From the NCBI GenBank assembly GCA_950106755.1, contig OX467090.1:15251489-15315488 (forward strand): a stretch of DNA of 64,000 nucleotides, read 5' to 3'. A program made the translations under genes and the position numbers. Shown one piece after another: positions 11,043 through 24,625 of the stretch. Position 1 is the first letter of the stretch, and every line of letters begins with the position of its first letter. Source of the DNA: Climacium dendroides (taxonomy: Eukaryota > Streptophyta > Bryopsida > Hypnales > Climaciaceae). Under the pieces are notes generated by a model, which worked only from the letters and a program-made list of their open reading frames with translations, made no database searches and was not told the origin of the DNA.

Positions 11043-11939
11043 CTACACTTTTATGCACCGAAAGTGAGTGTAATTGCACCTACTTCTTTCTAGCCTAGTT
11101 TCCTCTAACCTAAGTCTTGACATTTCTAAAATCCACGGATGCCTCAAAACCTCTGATGCAGTCAAACGCTCGTTGACATTGTACGTCAACATTCTTTGAA
11201 TTAGATCTTTTGCACCCTTCGAGATGTGTGGCCATGGATCCCTAGCAAACAAGTCATGGCACTCCATGATGTCTTGGTATACATCTGTGAATGTGTGGCC
11301 ATTGAAAGGAGGAAACCCAGCTAAGAGGCCATATAGTACCACCCCAAGGCTCCAAATGTCCACTTTGGGTCCATGGGTGCGTTCCATGACTTCGGGGGCC
11401 GTATATATAGGACTTCCATCAACATGGGTCAATACATCACCGCGCTCAAAGAATTGGGCCAACCCAAAATCAATCATTTTGAGTGTCGAATCTTTGTCTT
11501 TGGTTTGGAACAACAAGTTTTCAAGCTTCAAGTCCCGATGGACAATGCCAAAGCCATGGCAAGCCTCAATAGCACTAGCAATTTCCTTAATCATTTGAGC
11601 TGCTCTTGGCTCGTCAAAAGTACCATTTTGAACCATTTGATCCAAGATCGTCCCTCCTTCACATAGCTCCATGACTATGTAGACATGATCTTCATCTTCC
11701 AAAACATCTTTGAGTGCCACTATATTTGGATGCTCTCTAAGATTGATCAAGCGTAGGATTGCAACTTCACGTTCAATAGTTTCACTTTCTTGTTGTGAGA
11801 CAAGGTTGCGCTTTGGTATGCATTTGCATGCATATTGTTTGCCAGTTGTAATTTGGGTGCACAAATAGGTTACGCCAAAGCCACCCGCCCCCAATTGCTT
11901 GCCTTTAGTATACAAGTCCATCATTTTGATTGTGTTCAT
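11043..11939 (-). CDS. CDPK/PPCK-like minimal kinase, copy 2 (U2)
   Basis: Intact 298-residue frame from the ATG at 11939, with a protein identical to copy 1 and the same catalytic set (K39, D136, D157, E183). The copy lies 6937 bp from copy 1 in the same orientation. Its upstream region, including the TATA-like box and the overlapping short ORF at 11905-11967, is preserved, so it has the same apparent capacity for expression as copy 1. Confidence 0.8.
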   Translation of the reverse strand: MNTIKMMDLYTKGKQLGAGGFGVTYLCTQITTGKQYACKCIPKRNLVSQQESETIEREVAILRLINLREHPNIVALKDVLEDEDHVYIVMELCEGGTILDQMVQNGTFDEPRAAQMIKEIASAIEACHGFGIVHRDLKLENLLFQTKDKDSTLKMIDFGLAQFFERGDVLTHVDGSPIYTAPEVMERTHGPKVDIWSLGVVLYGLLAGFPPFNGHTFTDVYQDIMECHDLFARDPWPHISKGAKDLIQRMLTYNVNERLTASEVLRHPWILEMSRLRLEETRLERSRCNYTHFRCIKV

Positions 11940-12017
11940 TTTGAAGAGTGACAATTGACAAGGTCATGAAAGCAAAGGCACAAGAAACCTTAGTAGATGC
12001 AAGCCTTGAATTGGGAG

Positions 12018-12025
12018 TTTATAAA
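12018..12025 (-). promoter_or_regulatory. TATA-like box of kinase copy 2
   Basis: TTTATAAA at the same distance from the kinase ATG as in U1. Confidence 0.5.
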
Positions 12026-14248
12026 TCACATGCAAAGCCTTGGTTTTTGTAGAACTAGGTACCTATCTTTTATTTTGGTTTCCTCTCTTTTACGTTGATC
12101 CATTCTTTTGCTTTATTTAGTTTTCATTAAGCTTTTACTTTGTTCTAGTTTTCATTTAGCTTTTACTTTGCTTTAGTTTCCATTTGGTTTTTTGCTTTGA
12201 CTTAATTTTTGTTTTTGAAACAATTCATCAAGAAATAAACAAAGAGTTTGAAATTTGAATAGATAGTTGATGGGTATGAATGCAAGTTTGGCAAAAGGAG
12301 AGTCTTCTAGGCAAAGCCAATGACATCTACATTTATGCTTTGAGGCTCCCTCTTTGCATGTTTGTGCTCATTGTATTTTCTAGTTCCATTTGTATTGAGC
12401 ATCCTTTTCACAGGTGGGTTACTTACATGAATTCACATGTTCCTTCTTAGATTTTTTTTCTTGCCCATCTTACTTGCCCATCTTAATAAGGCTGATATGT
12501 TTTAACACTTGTAGATTAAGACATGTTAAGCAACTTGGTTAGTTCATGGAGCCCCGTCTGTGCTAAATGTTCTAGAATTTGTTTACACTTGATGTGGACA
12601 TCTATATCTATATATCAATTTTTGATGGCCATTCAAGTGTGCCACATTTAATTACTTTTAGATTATTTAGTGAATATTGGATAAAACATTGGGAGATCTC
12701 CGATGTTGCATAAATATTTGTATATATGGTTTGTATACATCTTTTTGATGTTTTGCATAGGTCTCCTCAATGGCCATTGTTTAATATTAGTTTAGGACTA
12801 TTGAAAGTCTAGTAGAAGGTAATCCTTAAAAGACCAAATACTATTTTTTGGCAACATAGCAATTTTGGGTAGCTCACTACAAACAAAATTCTTCATCTAT
12901 TTTTTAAATTTTTTTTCAAACAAGTTGTGCGGGAGGAGTAGCTTTCAAGCCAACAATTTCCATAACTTTTGACGTTGTGGTGAGTTTTTTTTTAATAAAA
13001 AGTAATTTTCATTGATCTTTGGGCAACTCAAAAAATTCTTAAAGAATCACTTCTTTTAAGATATAGAAATTTGAAATTGATTTTCTAGATTTAAATACAC
13101 GCGAAAAGCTTTGAACCCTTCCAATTTGGTTAATGAAATGAAGTTATGAGGAGTTTGAGTTTGCAAGTAGTTATAGAATCTTTTCTCTAAAATAAACTTT
13201 GAAGTCTTTTAGACAACTCAATTTTCAATATTTTTGGAAACAAAAATAAAAGCATTTGGTGTAGATTGTTTATTAGAAACATCACAACCGTTGGGATTGA
13301 CATTTTTCGATTCCATAACTATATTCTTGACAATCTAGTATTTTGAATCACCCTCTATTATTTTCTACTTACTATTACTTTTCTATATGTTTTACAACTC
13401 TAAATGTTTTAAAAATATGCAAGCATGTAGCCAACTTGCCTTGGATGAATCCAAAGAGTATCCACCATTTTGGACATTTTTTCATACAAATGTGACCTTG
13501 AGAAGATAGGACAAAAAATGTATTTTTGTCACTTCAACCACTAATATCATGCAGTCTACATAGTGGAAATTTCTGAAAGTTTTCCACATCTTCTCAAATT
13601 GGTGTGCTACAAGATACTATGGTTATATGTGTCCATATTTTTTTTTAAAAATTTGGTACTTGTACTAAAAACGACAATTTTGAAGCATTTGAGGTGAAAA
13701 CATAGTAAAAAACCTTTACAGATTAAATGTGAGACAATTCCTCTCAGGGTTCTACTTGGTGGATATGGAAGGGCTCCAAGGGCTAAAAGGAATATATCCT
13801 CGGTGATGCGTATCGGAGGCTTTCTAGAGAAGAGCATTCACATTTTCATCTTCATGTTCTCCTTGTTTACAACTTTTAGAGGGGCAAAGATTGTCCCCAT
13901 ATGCCTTACTTTTGGCCAATCTCAATACACTCCTAGCTCAACTCATGTTGGTTGAGCTCATGTTTGTGTTTCTCAAAGGTGCAAGTAACTATGAGCCTCA
14001 TCTAACTCCTTAAGAGTGTTCTTTTTGCAATTGAAAAATTTGTGATGTGCTTTATAAATAATACAAAGATCTCTAATGTTAACCAATTCTAATGAATCCC
14101 TCAATTGCTTTTGATTAATAAATAGACTTCCCTAGTGAGGTGTTAATGAATAATTTAAGTTGAATCTCTCCCAAGAAGTGCATACAATGAGATGGATTTT
14201 TCATAGTGTCATGAGTGTGTCTAAACATGATGCCAAAGGCCCATTTGA

Positions 14249-14254
<6 letters not shown>

Positions 14255-14305
<51 letters not shown>
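14255..14305. repeat. (AT)n microsatellite, 51 bp (U3, longest)
   Basis: The longest of the eight alternating AT runs in the array. Confidence 0.95.
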
Positions 14306-14307
<2 letters not shown>

Positions 14308-17300
14308 AATAACATTCACTCAAGTATGTCCACTCATAATGTAAGCATAAGTGTAGTCAATTTAGACTTTACAATCTAATTCTAGTTAGAGGATGATGAA
14401 TTGATTGCTTGTGTTATATATATCAGAGTTCAATGGTGCATTGGTCCATGGTAGGCCTCATCACAAATGATCAATTTGTGGAGGCCAAATCTCACCTTCC
14501 TAGACATAAAGCTTAGAAAACATTCAAGGACAACTTCCTACCCTTTCTCATTCTTTTCTTTCTTGGGTATACAATTCAAATGGTTTCGGAATCAGAAATG
14601 ATTTTTTGAGTTTTTTTTGAGTTGGAATTGTCTTCCCCAAGTTTTAATTATGCATTCATTTCTATTTGAGTAGGGTCATTTTAAGAACATTGTTGTGAAT
14701 CTAAAAGCAATCCAATGATAAGAATATTTTTTTGGAAGTTAGAAGTTTGCTTCCCTTGTTTTCCTCAAGCCTCTTGCGGATATTTTGCTAACCAAGTGGT
14801 AGTGCCTCCTAATTTAGTTTGATTTAGTTCCATTTAATTCACTAATCTTGGTATTAGGCTATGTTGGAAGAAAAGAAAACACATTCATCCTCATTCTTTT
14901 TCATTCAAGTTGTGGAGGCTTGTTCCTTCTTGTTCTTTCTTTAGTTTTGCACCTTTTCTTTAAAGATGTTTTGCTTTCAACTCATCCAATTTTTTCTTAT
15001 TGAGGCTAACAATTAGTTCATATGAACTTTGATGTACAATGTTTCTATGATACCATTTTTCACATGTAATTTTTGATGCAGCTCAACTTGATGGACCCTA
15101 AGCAATTGATTATGATTGAATGCCACTTTGAGCTTATTTGTCAAAGTTTGATCACTTTGCCTAACCACCAACACCCTTCATTATTGGAATGAGTTTGAAG
15201 CTTGTTTGACCCCGCGTCTCATATCTTAAGTGTAGACTCATTTATTCGTCATATGATTGATTGATAAAAACAATCCTCTCTACAACATGGATGCAAAGGT
15301 ACATCTTGCTCTTTAACTTGACTTAATGCTTGAGTCCGTTCTTGAGGGATTTTTTGCATATTATGACACATATTTTTATAAATATAATATTATTTACTTC
15401 TATTTCATTAAATTCATCACATAGATAGTGTGGTTTTTAAAAGTCAAGCATTTAGTTTGGATGAATGAGAAGTTTTAAGATCATAAAAGCCCTTGGAACC
15501 TTTTTTATTAATTGTTGTTTATAAGTTGGACATTAGAGCACTCATGATTAAAACACATGTTTGTTTGCTTCTTGATTTTTATTGACATATGATCCTTTGT
15601 CTTTGATTGACATATATAAAACAAGCAAACCAATACCATCTTGCAAATCATAACAATATTTTTTTTCATTCTTCAAATTTGTTTTTTTTGTACAACCTGT
15701 CTTCCACAAATTTTTGTGGAAATCTATTTTGTTGAAGTTGGAATTGGATGGGGGCTCTCTATGGAAGCATACATATCATGATTTCCATTAAATGTAAGTG
15801 CACTTGATTTCTACGTTGTTGCAAAACTTGGCCTTGGAGATTCCTACATAAAATGTATATTTGAACACCTAAAGTTGATCTTGAAATACCTATAATCAAT
15901 ACTTCAAAATTTCATACTTTGATATGGTTTCCAAGACACATTTTGCCAAAAAGATCTACTTAGATTCCTCTTTCCATTGCTAATAAAATTAAAGTGACAT
16001 AACAAAGTCAAATTACTAATATTAACCATACTCAAATGCTTAACCAAACGTTTGTAGGTTTGTGCTCAAATACCCAATGAAGACTCTTGCATCTTGTTTG
16101 TTGATTTCTTTGCAAAAAACTTTTCATTCACATCACCTTCACATTTATTATATTAAGCTCGTAGTGTCACAACCCCTCCTATGACTACTCTTGTCGTGAA
16201 ACCTATCATGTTGTCATCCTAGAGAAATACCATCCAATTATTTCATTTGATGTTCACAATAAAAGCCTAGAGCATGATGAGTGAGAGGTCTTCCTTCACA
16301 TGGGCGCAACAGTCGGGAATGGGCTTGCAACGGCCCTCCCTAACCCCAAAAATCATCTAATGTCTACATTCATTCATACTCATTTTCATTCATCTATGTT
16401 CATCCAATCTCATTTTTCTCCATCTACTTTCATCTATATTCTTCTAAGTTTCATTTAAATATCATTCAAATGTTCACACTAATTGTCCTCCAAGTTTCAT
16501 TCAAATATCATCCAAATGTTCACACTAATTACACATCATCCATCTATAAATAAGTTACGCTTTTGTGAGGTGATCTCACACAAATTGGATTTGTTTGACT
16601 AGTAAGAATTGAATTGTAAATCTAATGAATACCCAATAGAAATACATTCTAAAATTATTGTTTTTATCTAAGTTCTTATGATAATTATGTAAAAGAAGTT
16701 TTGTTAGAAAAAGGTAGAATTTTAAAAAACAATCAAGATTTTTAGTTTCACCAAAGTCCATTTTTAGAAAATTTAAGAAATCTAATGCCTACTTAGCTTA
16801 AAACATCTCTACCTATCCAACCATTAAAAAAGACAACACTTGGATAAGTTTTATCAATGTTTTTGAATTGTAACCATACAAATGCACACTAGTCATGTTA
16901 GAGATCGATCACATGGGATAAGAAAACACAACAATATGGTCACTTATGGATCAAAAATTATAATGTTGGATCATGAGGGGGTTGAAAAAAAATTTCAAAA
17001 TTACAAACCAATAAAAATAGCAAATATTGTGCACCAAAATTTGGTGCCTTGGGCATTCATGTGGTAAGTAATGTTTTCCTACAAATGGATCAACGTGTGT
17101 ATGTTGTGAAAATGGGTTTATCAATTGAATGGATGCAAGAAAAAGCCATTTTTTAAGACACGAAAACCAAATGTGAACATCCAATATGGTAACATATAGA
17201 TTAGGGAGGCCATGAAATTGCATTCAATACATCTACCCAACTCAAGGCAACATTGACATTTGGTATAAACAATTCTCCTACTCCTATTTTTGATGTTTGT

Positions 17301-17688
17301 AGTGGTAGTAATTGGCAAATGTAATTAGCCTTTTAACCATGTCAAGAGATGACAAGAATGGTTCATTTAGGAACAAACATAGTTCATGGTCTTTCCATAA
17401 TACCCACTTGCAACTTGCACAAATTGCTAAACTTACAAATTCAAATCAACAAGTTGTTAGAAGCATGGCACAATCTCCGCACTACAACCTCTCTAACTTA
17501 ACACTTATCAAACACAAGCACAAATCTTTAGATGAATTCAATATGTAAAATAACTTTTGCTTGATTTTAAACACATAAAAGTGTGGAACCAATTAATATG
17601 ATCCACTAATAAGGGGAGAAAGAGACCATCAAAGTCCACAAAATATTCAAATAGAAGCATTTGCATGTTAATGTCAATGTTCACAAAA

Positions 17689-18585
17689 CTACACTTTTAT
17701 GCACCGAAAGTGAGTGTAATTGCACCTACTTCTTTCTAGCCTAGTTTCCTCTAACCTAAGTCTTGACATTTCTAAAATCCACGGATGCCTCAAAACCTCT
17801 GATGCAGTCAAACGCTCGTTGACATTGTACGTCAACATTCTTTGAATTAGATCTTTTGCACCCTTCGAGATGTGTGGCCATGGATCCCTAGCAAACAAGT
17901 CATGGCACTCCATGATGTCTTGGTATACATCTGTGAATGTGTGGCCATTGAAAGGAGGAAACCCAGCTAAGAGGCCATATAGTACCACCCCAAGGCTCCA
18001 AATGTCCACTTTGGGTCCATGGGTGCGTTCCATGACTTCGGGGGCCGTATATATAGGACTTCCATCAACATGGGTCAATACATCACCGCGCTCAAAGAAT
18101 TGGGCCAACCCAAAATCAATCATTTTGAGTGTCGAATCTTTGTCTTTGGTTTGGAACAACAAGTTTTCAAGCTTCAAGTCCCGATGGACAATGCCAAAGC
18201 CATGGCAAGCCTCAATAGCACTAGCAATTTCCTTAATCATTTGAGCTGCTCTTGGCTCGTCAAAAGTACCATTTTGAACCATTTGATCCAAGATCGTCCC
18301 TCCTTCACATAGCTCCATGACTATGTAGACATGATCTTCATCTTCCAAAACATCTTTGAGTGCCACTATATTTGGATGCTCTCTAAGATTGATCAAGCGT
18401 AGGATTGCAACTTCACGTTCAATAGTTTCACTTTCTTGTTGTGAGACAAGGTTGCGCTTTGGTATGCATTTGCATGCATATTGTTTGCCAGTTGTAATTT
18501 GGGTGCACAAATAGGTTACGCCAAAGCCACCCGCCCCCAATTGCTTGCCTTTAGTATACAAGTCCATCATTTTGATTGTGTTCAT
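17689..18585 (-). CDS. CDPK/PPCK-like minimal kinase, copy 3 (U3)
   Basis: Intact frame with a protein identical to copies 1 and 2, read from the ATG at 18585 to TAG at 17689. It sits in the only unit with a large deletion, but the deletion lies about 3 kb beyond the 3' end of the gene, so gene, TATA-like box and overlapping upstream ORF (18551-18613) are complete. Confidence 0.8.
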   Translation of the reverse strand: MNTIKMMDLYTKGKQLGAGGFGVTYLCTQITTGKQYACKCIPKRNLVSQQESETIEREVAILRLINLREHPNIVALKDVLEDEDHVYIVMELCEGGTILDQMVQNGTFDEPRAAQMIKEIASAIEACHGFGIVHRDLKLENLLFQTKDKDSTLKMIDFGLAQFFERGDVLTHVDGSPIYTAPEVMERTHGPKVDIWSLGVVLYGLLAGFPPFNGHTFTDVYQDIMECHDLFARDPWPHISKGAKDLIQRMLTYNVNERLTASEVLRHPWILEMSRLRLEETRLERSRCNYTHFRCIKV

Positions 18586-18663
18586 TTTGAAGAGTGACAA
18601 TTGACAAGGTCATGAAAGCAAAGGCACAAGAAACCTTAGTAGATGCAAGCCTTGAATTGGGAG

Positions 18664-18671
18664 TTTATAAA
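18664..18671 (-). promoter_or_regulatory. TATA-like box of kinase copy 3
   Basis: TTTATAAA, 79 bp upstream of the kinase ATG on the minus strand. Confidence 0.5.
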
Positions 18672-20889
18672 TCACATGCAAAGCCTTGGTTTTTGTAGAA
18701 CTAGGTACCTATCTTTTATTTTGGTTTCCTCTCTTTTACGTTGATCCATTCTTTTGCTTTATTTAGTTTTCATTAAGCTTTTACTTTGTTCTAGTTTTCA
18801 TTTAGCTTTTACTTTGCTTTAGTTTCCATTTGGTTTTTTGCTTTGACTTAATTTTTGTTTTTGAAACAATTCATCAAGAAATAAACAAAGAGTTTGAAAT
18901 TTGAATAGATAGTTGATGGGTATGAATGCAAGTTTGGCAAAAGGAGAGTCTTCTAGGCAAAGCCAATGACATCTACATTTATGCTTTGAGGCTCCCTCTT
19001 TGCATGTTTGTGCTCATTGTATTTTCTAGTTCCATTTGTATTGAGCATCCTTTTCACAGGTGGGTTACTTACATGAATTCACATGTTCCTTCTTAGATTT
19101 TTTTTCTTGCCCATCTTACTTGCCCATCTTAATAAGGCTGATATGTTTTAACACTTGTAGATTAAGACATGTTAAGCAACTTGGTTAGTTCATGGAGCCC
19201 CGTCTGTGCTAAATGTTCTAGAATTTGTTTGCACTTGATGTGGACATCTATATCTATATATCAATTTTTGATGGCCATTCAAGTGTGCCACATTTAATTA
19301 CTTTTAGATTATTTAGTGAATATTGGATAAAACATTGGGAGATCTCCGATGTTGCATAAATATTTGTATATATGGTTTGTATACATCTTTTTGATGTTTT
19401 GCATAGGTCTCCTCAATGGCCATTGTTTAATATTAGTTTAGGACTATTGAAAGTCTAGTAGAAGGTAATCCTTAAAAGACCAAATACTATTTTTTGGCAA
19501 CATAGCAATTTTGGGTAGCTCACTACAAACAAAATTCTTCATCTATTTTTTAAATTTTTTTTCAAACAAGTTGTGCGGGAGGAGTAGCTTTCAAGCCAAC
19601 AATTTCCATAACTTTTGACGTTGTGGTGAGTTTTTTTTTAATAAAAAGTAATTTTCATTGATCTTTGGGCAACTCAAAAAATTCTTAAAGAATCACTTCT
19701 TTTAAGATATAGAAATTTGAAATTGATTTTCTAGATTTAAATACACGCGAAAAGCTTTGAACCCTTCCAATTTGGTTAATGAAATGAAGTTATGAGGAGT
19801 TTGAGTTTGCAAGTAGTTATAGAATCTTTTCTCTAAAATAAACTTTGAAGTCTTTTAGACAACTCAATTTTCAATATTTTTGGAAACAAAAATAAAAGCA
19901 TTTGGTGTAGATTGTTTATTAGAAACATCACAACCGTTGGGATTGACATTTTTCGATTCCATAACTATATTCTTGACAATCTAGTATTTTGAATCACCCT
20001 CTATTATTTTCTACTTACTATTACTTTTCTATATGTTTTACAACTCTAAATGTTTTAAAAATATGCAAGCATGTAGCCAACTTGCCTTGGATGAATCCAA
20101 AGAGTATCCACCATTTTGGACATTTTTTCATACAAATGTGACCTTGAGAAGATAGGACAAAAAATGTATTTTTGTCACTTCAACCACTCATGCAGTCTAC
20201 ATAGTGGAAATTTCTGAAAGTTTTCCACATCTTCTCAAATTGGTGTGCTACAAGATACTATGGTTATATGTGTCCATATTTTTTTTTAAAAATTTGGTAC
20301 TTGTACTAAAAACGACAATTTTGAAGCATTTGAGGTGAAAACATAGTAAAAAACCTTTACAGATTAAATGTGAGACAATTCCTCTCAGGGTTCTACTTGG
20401 TGGATATGGAAGGGCTCCAAGGGCTAAAAGGAATATATCCTCGGTGATGCGTATCGGAGGCTTTCTAGAGAAGAGCATTCACATTTTCATCTTCATGTTC
20501 TCCTTGTTTACAACTTTTAGAGGGGCAAAGATTGTCCCCATATGCCTTACTTTTGGCCAATCTCAATACACTCCTAGCTCAACTCATGTTGGTTGAGCTC
20601 ATGTTTGTGTTTCTCAAAGGTGCAAGTAACTATGAGCCTCATCTAACTCCTTAAGAGTGTTCTTTTTGCAATTGAAAAATTTGTGATGTGCTTTATAAAT
20701 AATACAAAGATCTCTAATGTTAACCAATTCTAATGAATCCCTCAATTGCTTTTGATTAATAAATAGACTTCCCTAGTGAGGTGTTAATGAATAATTTAAG
20801 TTGAATCTCTCCCAAGAAGTGCATACAATGAGATGGATTTTTCATAGTGTCATGAGTGTGTCTAAACATGATGCCAAAGGCCCATTTGA

Positions 20890-20895
<6 letters not shown>

Positions 20896-20936
<41 letters not shown>
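20896..20936. repeat. (AT)n microsatellite, 41 bp (U4)
   Basis: Alternating AT run, same length as in U8. Confidence 0.95.
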
Positions 20937-20938
<2 letters not shown>

Positions 20939-23900
20939 AATAACATTCACTCAAGTATGTCCACTCATAATGTAAGCATAAGTGTAGTCAATTTAGACTT
21001 TACAATCTAATTCTAGTTAGAGGATGATGAATTGATTGCTTGTGTTATATATATCAGAGTTCAAGGAGAGATTTGAGCCCAACCAACTAGTATTTGTAGT
21101 TTTCTATTGGTAAACAATTCTTTATTGATAATCTTTAGATATTTTTGAGTTTTACTTAAAATAAAATTTATTTTGAAATAGTGACGGATCATTTGACAGA
21201 AGCTTTGATTTTCAACCAACAATTTGGGGAAATGAATTGGCTCATAAAAAGTATACTAACAACTTTGTTCCCCTAGTGCATTGGTATTTACAAGGCAATT
21301 CCAAACCCTTGTTTATTTGTATTTATGTATAATGTTTCATCGGCGTTCTCAACCCGTTGAATTGGTGCATTGGTCCATGGTAGGCCTCATCACAAATGAT
21401 CAATTTGTGGAGGCCAAATCTCACCTTCCTAGACATAAAGCTTAGAAAACATTCAAGGACAACTTCCTACCCTTTCTCATTCTTTTCTTTCTTGGGTATA
21501 CAATTCAAATGGTTTCGGAATCAGAAATGATTTTTTGAGTTTTTTTTGAGTTGGAATTGTCTTCCCCAAGTTTTAATTATGCATTCATTTCTATTTGAGT
21601 AGGGAGAATTATCATTTTAAGAACATTGTTGTGAATCTAAAAGCAATCCAATGATAAGAATATTTTTTTGGAAGTTAGAAGTTTGCTTCCCTTGTTTTCC
21701 TCAAGCCTCTTGCGGATATTTTGCTAACCAAGTGGTAGTGCCTCCTAATTTAGTTTGATTTAGTTCCATTTAATTCACTAATCTTGGTATTAGGCTATGT
21801 TGGAAGAAAAGAAAACACATTCATCCTCATTCTTTTTCATTCAAGTTGTGGAGGCTTGTTCCTTCTTGTTCTTTCTTTAGTTTTGCACCTTTTCTTTAAA
21901 GATGTTTTGCTTTCAACTCATCCAATTTTTTCTTATTGAGGCTAACAAATTAGTTCATATGAACTTTGATGTACAATGTTTCTATGATACCATTTTTCAC
22001 ATGTAATTTTTGATGCAGCTCAACTTGATGGACCCTAAGCAATTGATTATGATTGAATGCCACTTTGAGCTTATTTGTCAAAGTTTGATCACTTTGCCTA
22101 ACCACCAACACCCTTCATTATTGGAATGAGTTTGAAGCTTGTTTGACCCCGCGTCTCATATCTTAAGTGTAGACTCATTTATTCGTCATATGATTGATTG
22201 ATAAAAACAATCCTCTCTACAACATGGATGCAAAGGTACATCTTGCTCTTTAACTTGACTTAATGCTTGAGTCCGTTCTTGAGGGATTTTTTGCATATTA
22301 TGACACATATTTTTATAAATATAATATTATTTACTTCTATTTCATTAAATTCATCACATAGATAGTGTGGTTTTTAAAAGTCAAGCATTTAGTTTGGATG
22401 AATGAGAAGTTTTAAGATCATAAAAGCCCTTGGAACCTTTTTTATTAATTGTTGTTTATAAGTTGGACATTGGAGCACTCATGATTAAAACACATGTTTG
22501 TTTGCTTCTTGATTTTTATTGACATATGATCCTTTGTCTTTGATTGACATATATAAAACAAGCAAACCAATACCATCTTGCAAATCATAACAATATTTTT
22601 TTTCATTCTTCAAATTTGTTTTTTTTGTACAACCTGTCTTCCACAAATTTTTGTGGAAATCTATTTTGTTGAAGTTGGAATTGGATGGGGGCTCTCTATG
22701 GAAGCATACATATCATGATTTCCATTAAATGTAAGTGCACTTGATTTCTACGTTGTTGCAAAACTTGGCCTTGGAGATTCCTACATAAAATGTATATTTG
22801 AACACCTAAAGTTGATCTTGAAATACCTATAATCAATACTTCAAAATTTCATACTTTGATATGGTTTCCAAGACACATTTTGCCAAAAAGATCTACTTAG
22901 ATTCCTCTTTCCATTGCTAATAAAATTAAAGTGACATAACAAAGTCAAATTACTAATATTAACCATACTCAAATGCTTAACCAAACGTTTGTAGGTTTGT
23001 GCTCAAATACCCAATGAAGACTCTTGCATCTTGTTTGTTGATTTCTTTGCAAAAAACTTTTCATTCACATCACCTTCACATTTATTATATTAAGCTCGTA
23101 GTGTCACAACCCCTCCTATGACTACTCTTGTCGTGAAACCTATCATGTTGTCATCCTAGAGAAATACCATCCAATTATTTCATTTGATGTTCACAATAAA
23201 AGCCTAGAGCATGATGAGTGAGAGGTCTTCCTTCACATGGGCGCAACAGTCGGGAATGGGCTTGCAACGGCCCTCCCTAACCCCAAAAATCATCTAATGT
23301 CTACATTCATTCATACTCATTTTCATTCATCTATGTTCATCCAATCTCATTTTTCTCCATCTACTTTCATCTATATTCTTCTAAGTTTCATTTAAATATC
23401 ATTCAAATGTTCACACTAATTGTCCTCCAAGTTTCATTCAAATATCATCCAAATGTTCACACTAATTACACATCATCCATCTATAAATAAGTTACGCTTT
23501 TGTGAGGTGATCTCACACAAATTGGATTTGTTTGACTAGTAAGAATTGAATTGTAAATCTAATGAATACCCAATAGAAATACATTCTAAAATTATTGTTT
23601 TTATCTAAGTTCTTATGATAATTATGTAAAAGAAGTTTTGTTAGAAAAAGGTAGAATTTTAAAAAACAATCAAGATTTTTAGTTTCACCAAAGTCCATTT
23701 TTAGAAAATTTAAGAAATCTAATGCCTACTTAGCTTAAAACATCTCTACCTATCCAACCATTAAAAAAGACAACACTTGGATAAGTTTTATCAATGTTTT
23801 TGAATTGTAACCATACAAATGCACACTAGTCATGTTAGAGATCGATCACATGGGATAAGAAAACACAACAATATGGTCACTTATGGATCAAAAATTATAA

Positions 23901-24625
23901 TGTTGGATCATGAGGGGGTTGAAAAAAAATTTCAAAATTACAAACCAATAAAAATAGCAAATATTGTGCACCAAAATTTGGTGCCTTGGGCATTCATGTG
24001 GTAAGTAATGTTTTCCTACAAATGGATCAACGTGTGTATGTTGTGAAAATGGGTTTATCAATTGAATGGATGCAAGAAAAAGCCATTTTTTAAGACACGA
24101 AAACCAAATGTGAACATCCAATATGGTAACATATAGATTAGGGAGGCCATGAAATTGCATTCAATACATCTACCCAACTCAAGGCAACATTGACATTTGG
24201 TATAAACAATTCTCCTACTCCTATTTTTGATGTTTGTAGTGGTAGTAATTGGCAAATGTAATTAGCCTTTTAACCATGTCAAGAGATGACAAGAATGGTT
24301 CATTTAGGAACAAACATAGTTCATGGTCTTTCCATAATACCCACTTGCAACTTGCACAAATTGCTAAACTTACAAATTCAAATCAACAAGTTGTTAGAAG
24401 CATGGCACAATCTCCGCACTACAACCTCTCTAACTTAACACTTATCAAACACAAGCACAAATCTTTAGATGAATTCAATATGTAAAATAACTTTTGCTTG
24501 ATTTTAAACACATAAAAGTGTGGAACCAATTAATATGATCCACTAATAAGGGGAGAAAGAGACCATCAAAGTCCACAAAATATTCAAATAGAAGCATTTG
24601 CATGTTAATGTCAATGTTCACAAAA

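Larger units (their letters stand above)
6947..13883. repeat. Tandem array unit U2 (complete, 6937 bp)
   Basis: Same content and order as U1. The 9-bp length difference is explained by a shorter (AT)n tract and loss of one A after it. One single-base change is visible near 12585 (TTTACACTTG where other units have TTTGCACTTG). Non-coding stretches (6947-11042, 12026-13883) hold the same minor elements as U1. Confidence 0.95.
13884..20524. repeat. Tandem array unit U3 (internally deleted, 6641 bp)
   Basis: Compared with U1 it lacks 298 bp after 14433 (U1 545-842), 7 bp after 14675 (AGAATTA), one A near 15010 and 5 bp after 20188 (AATAT), and its (AT)n tract is 6 bp longer. These changes account exactly for the unit length. 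One base change is visible near 15536 (CATTAGAGC for CATTGGAGC). The kinase part is untouched. The non-coding stretches otherwise match U1. Confidence 0.95.
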
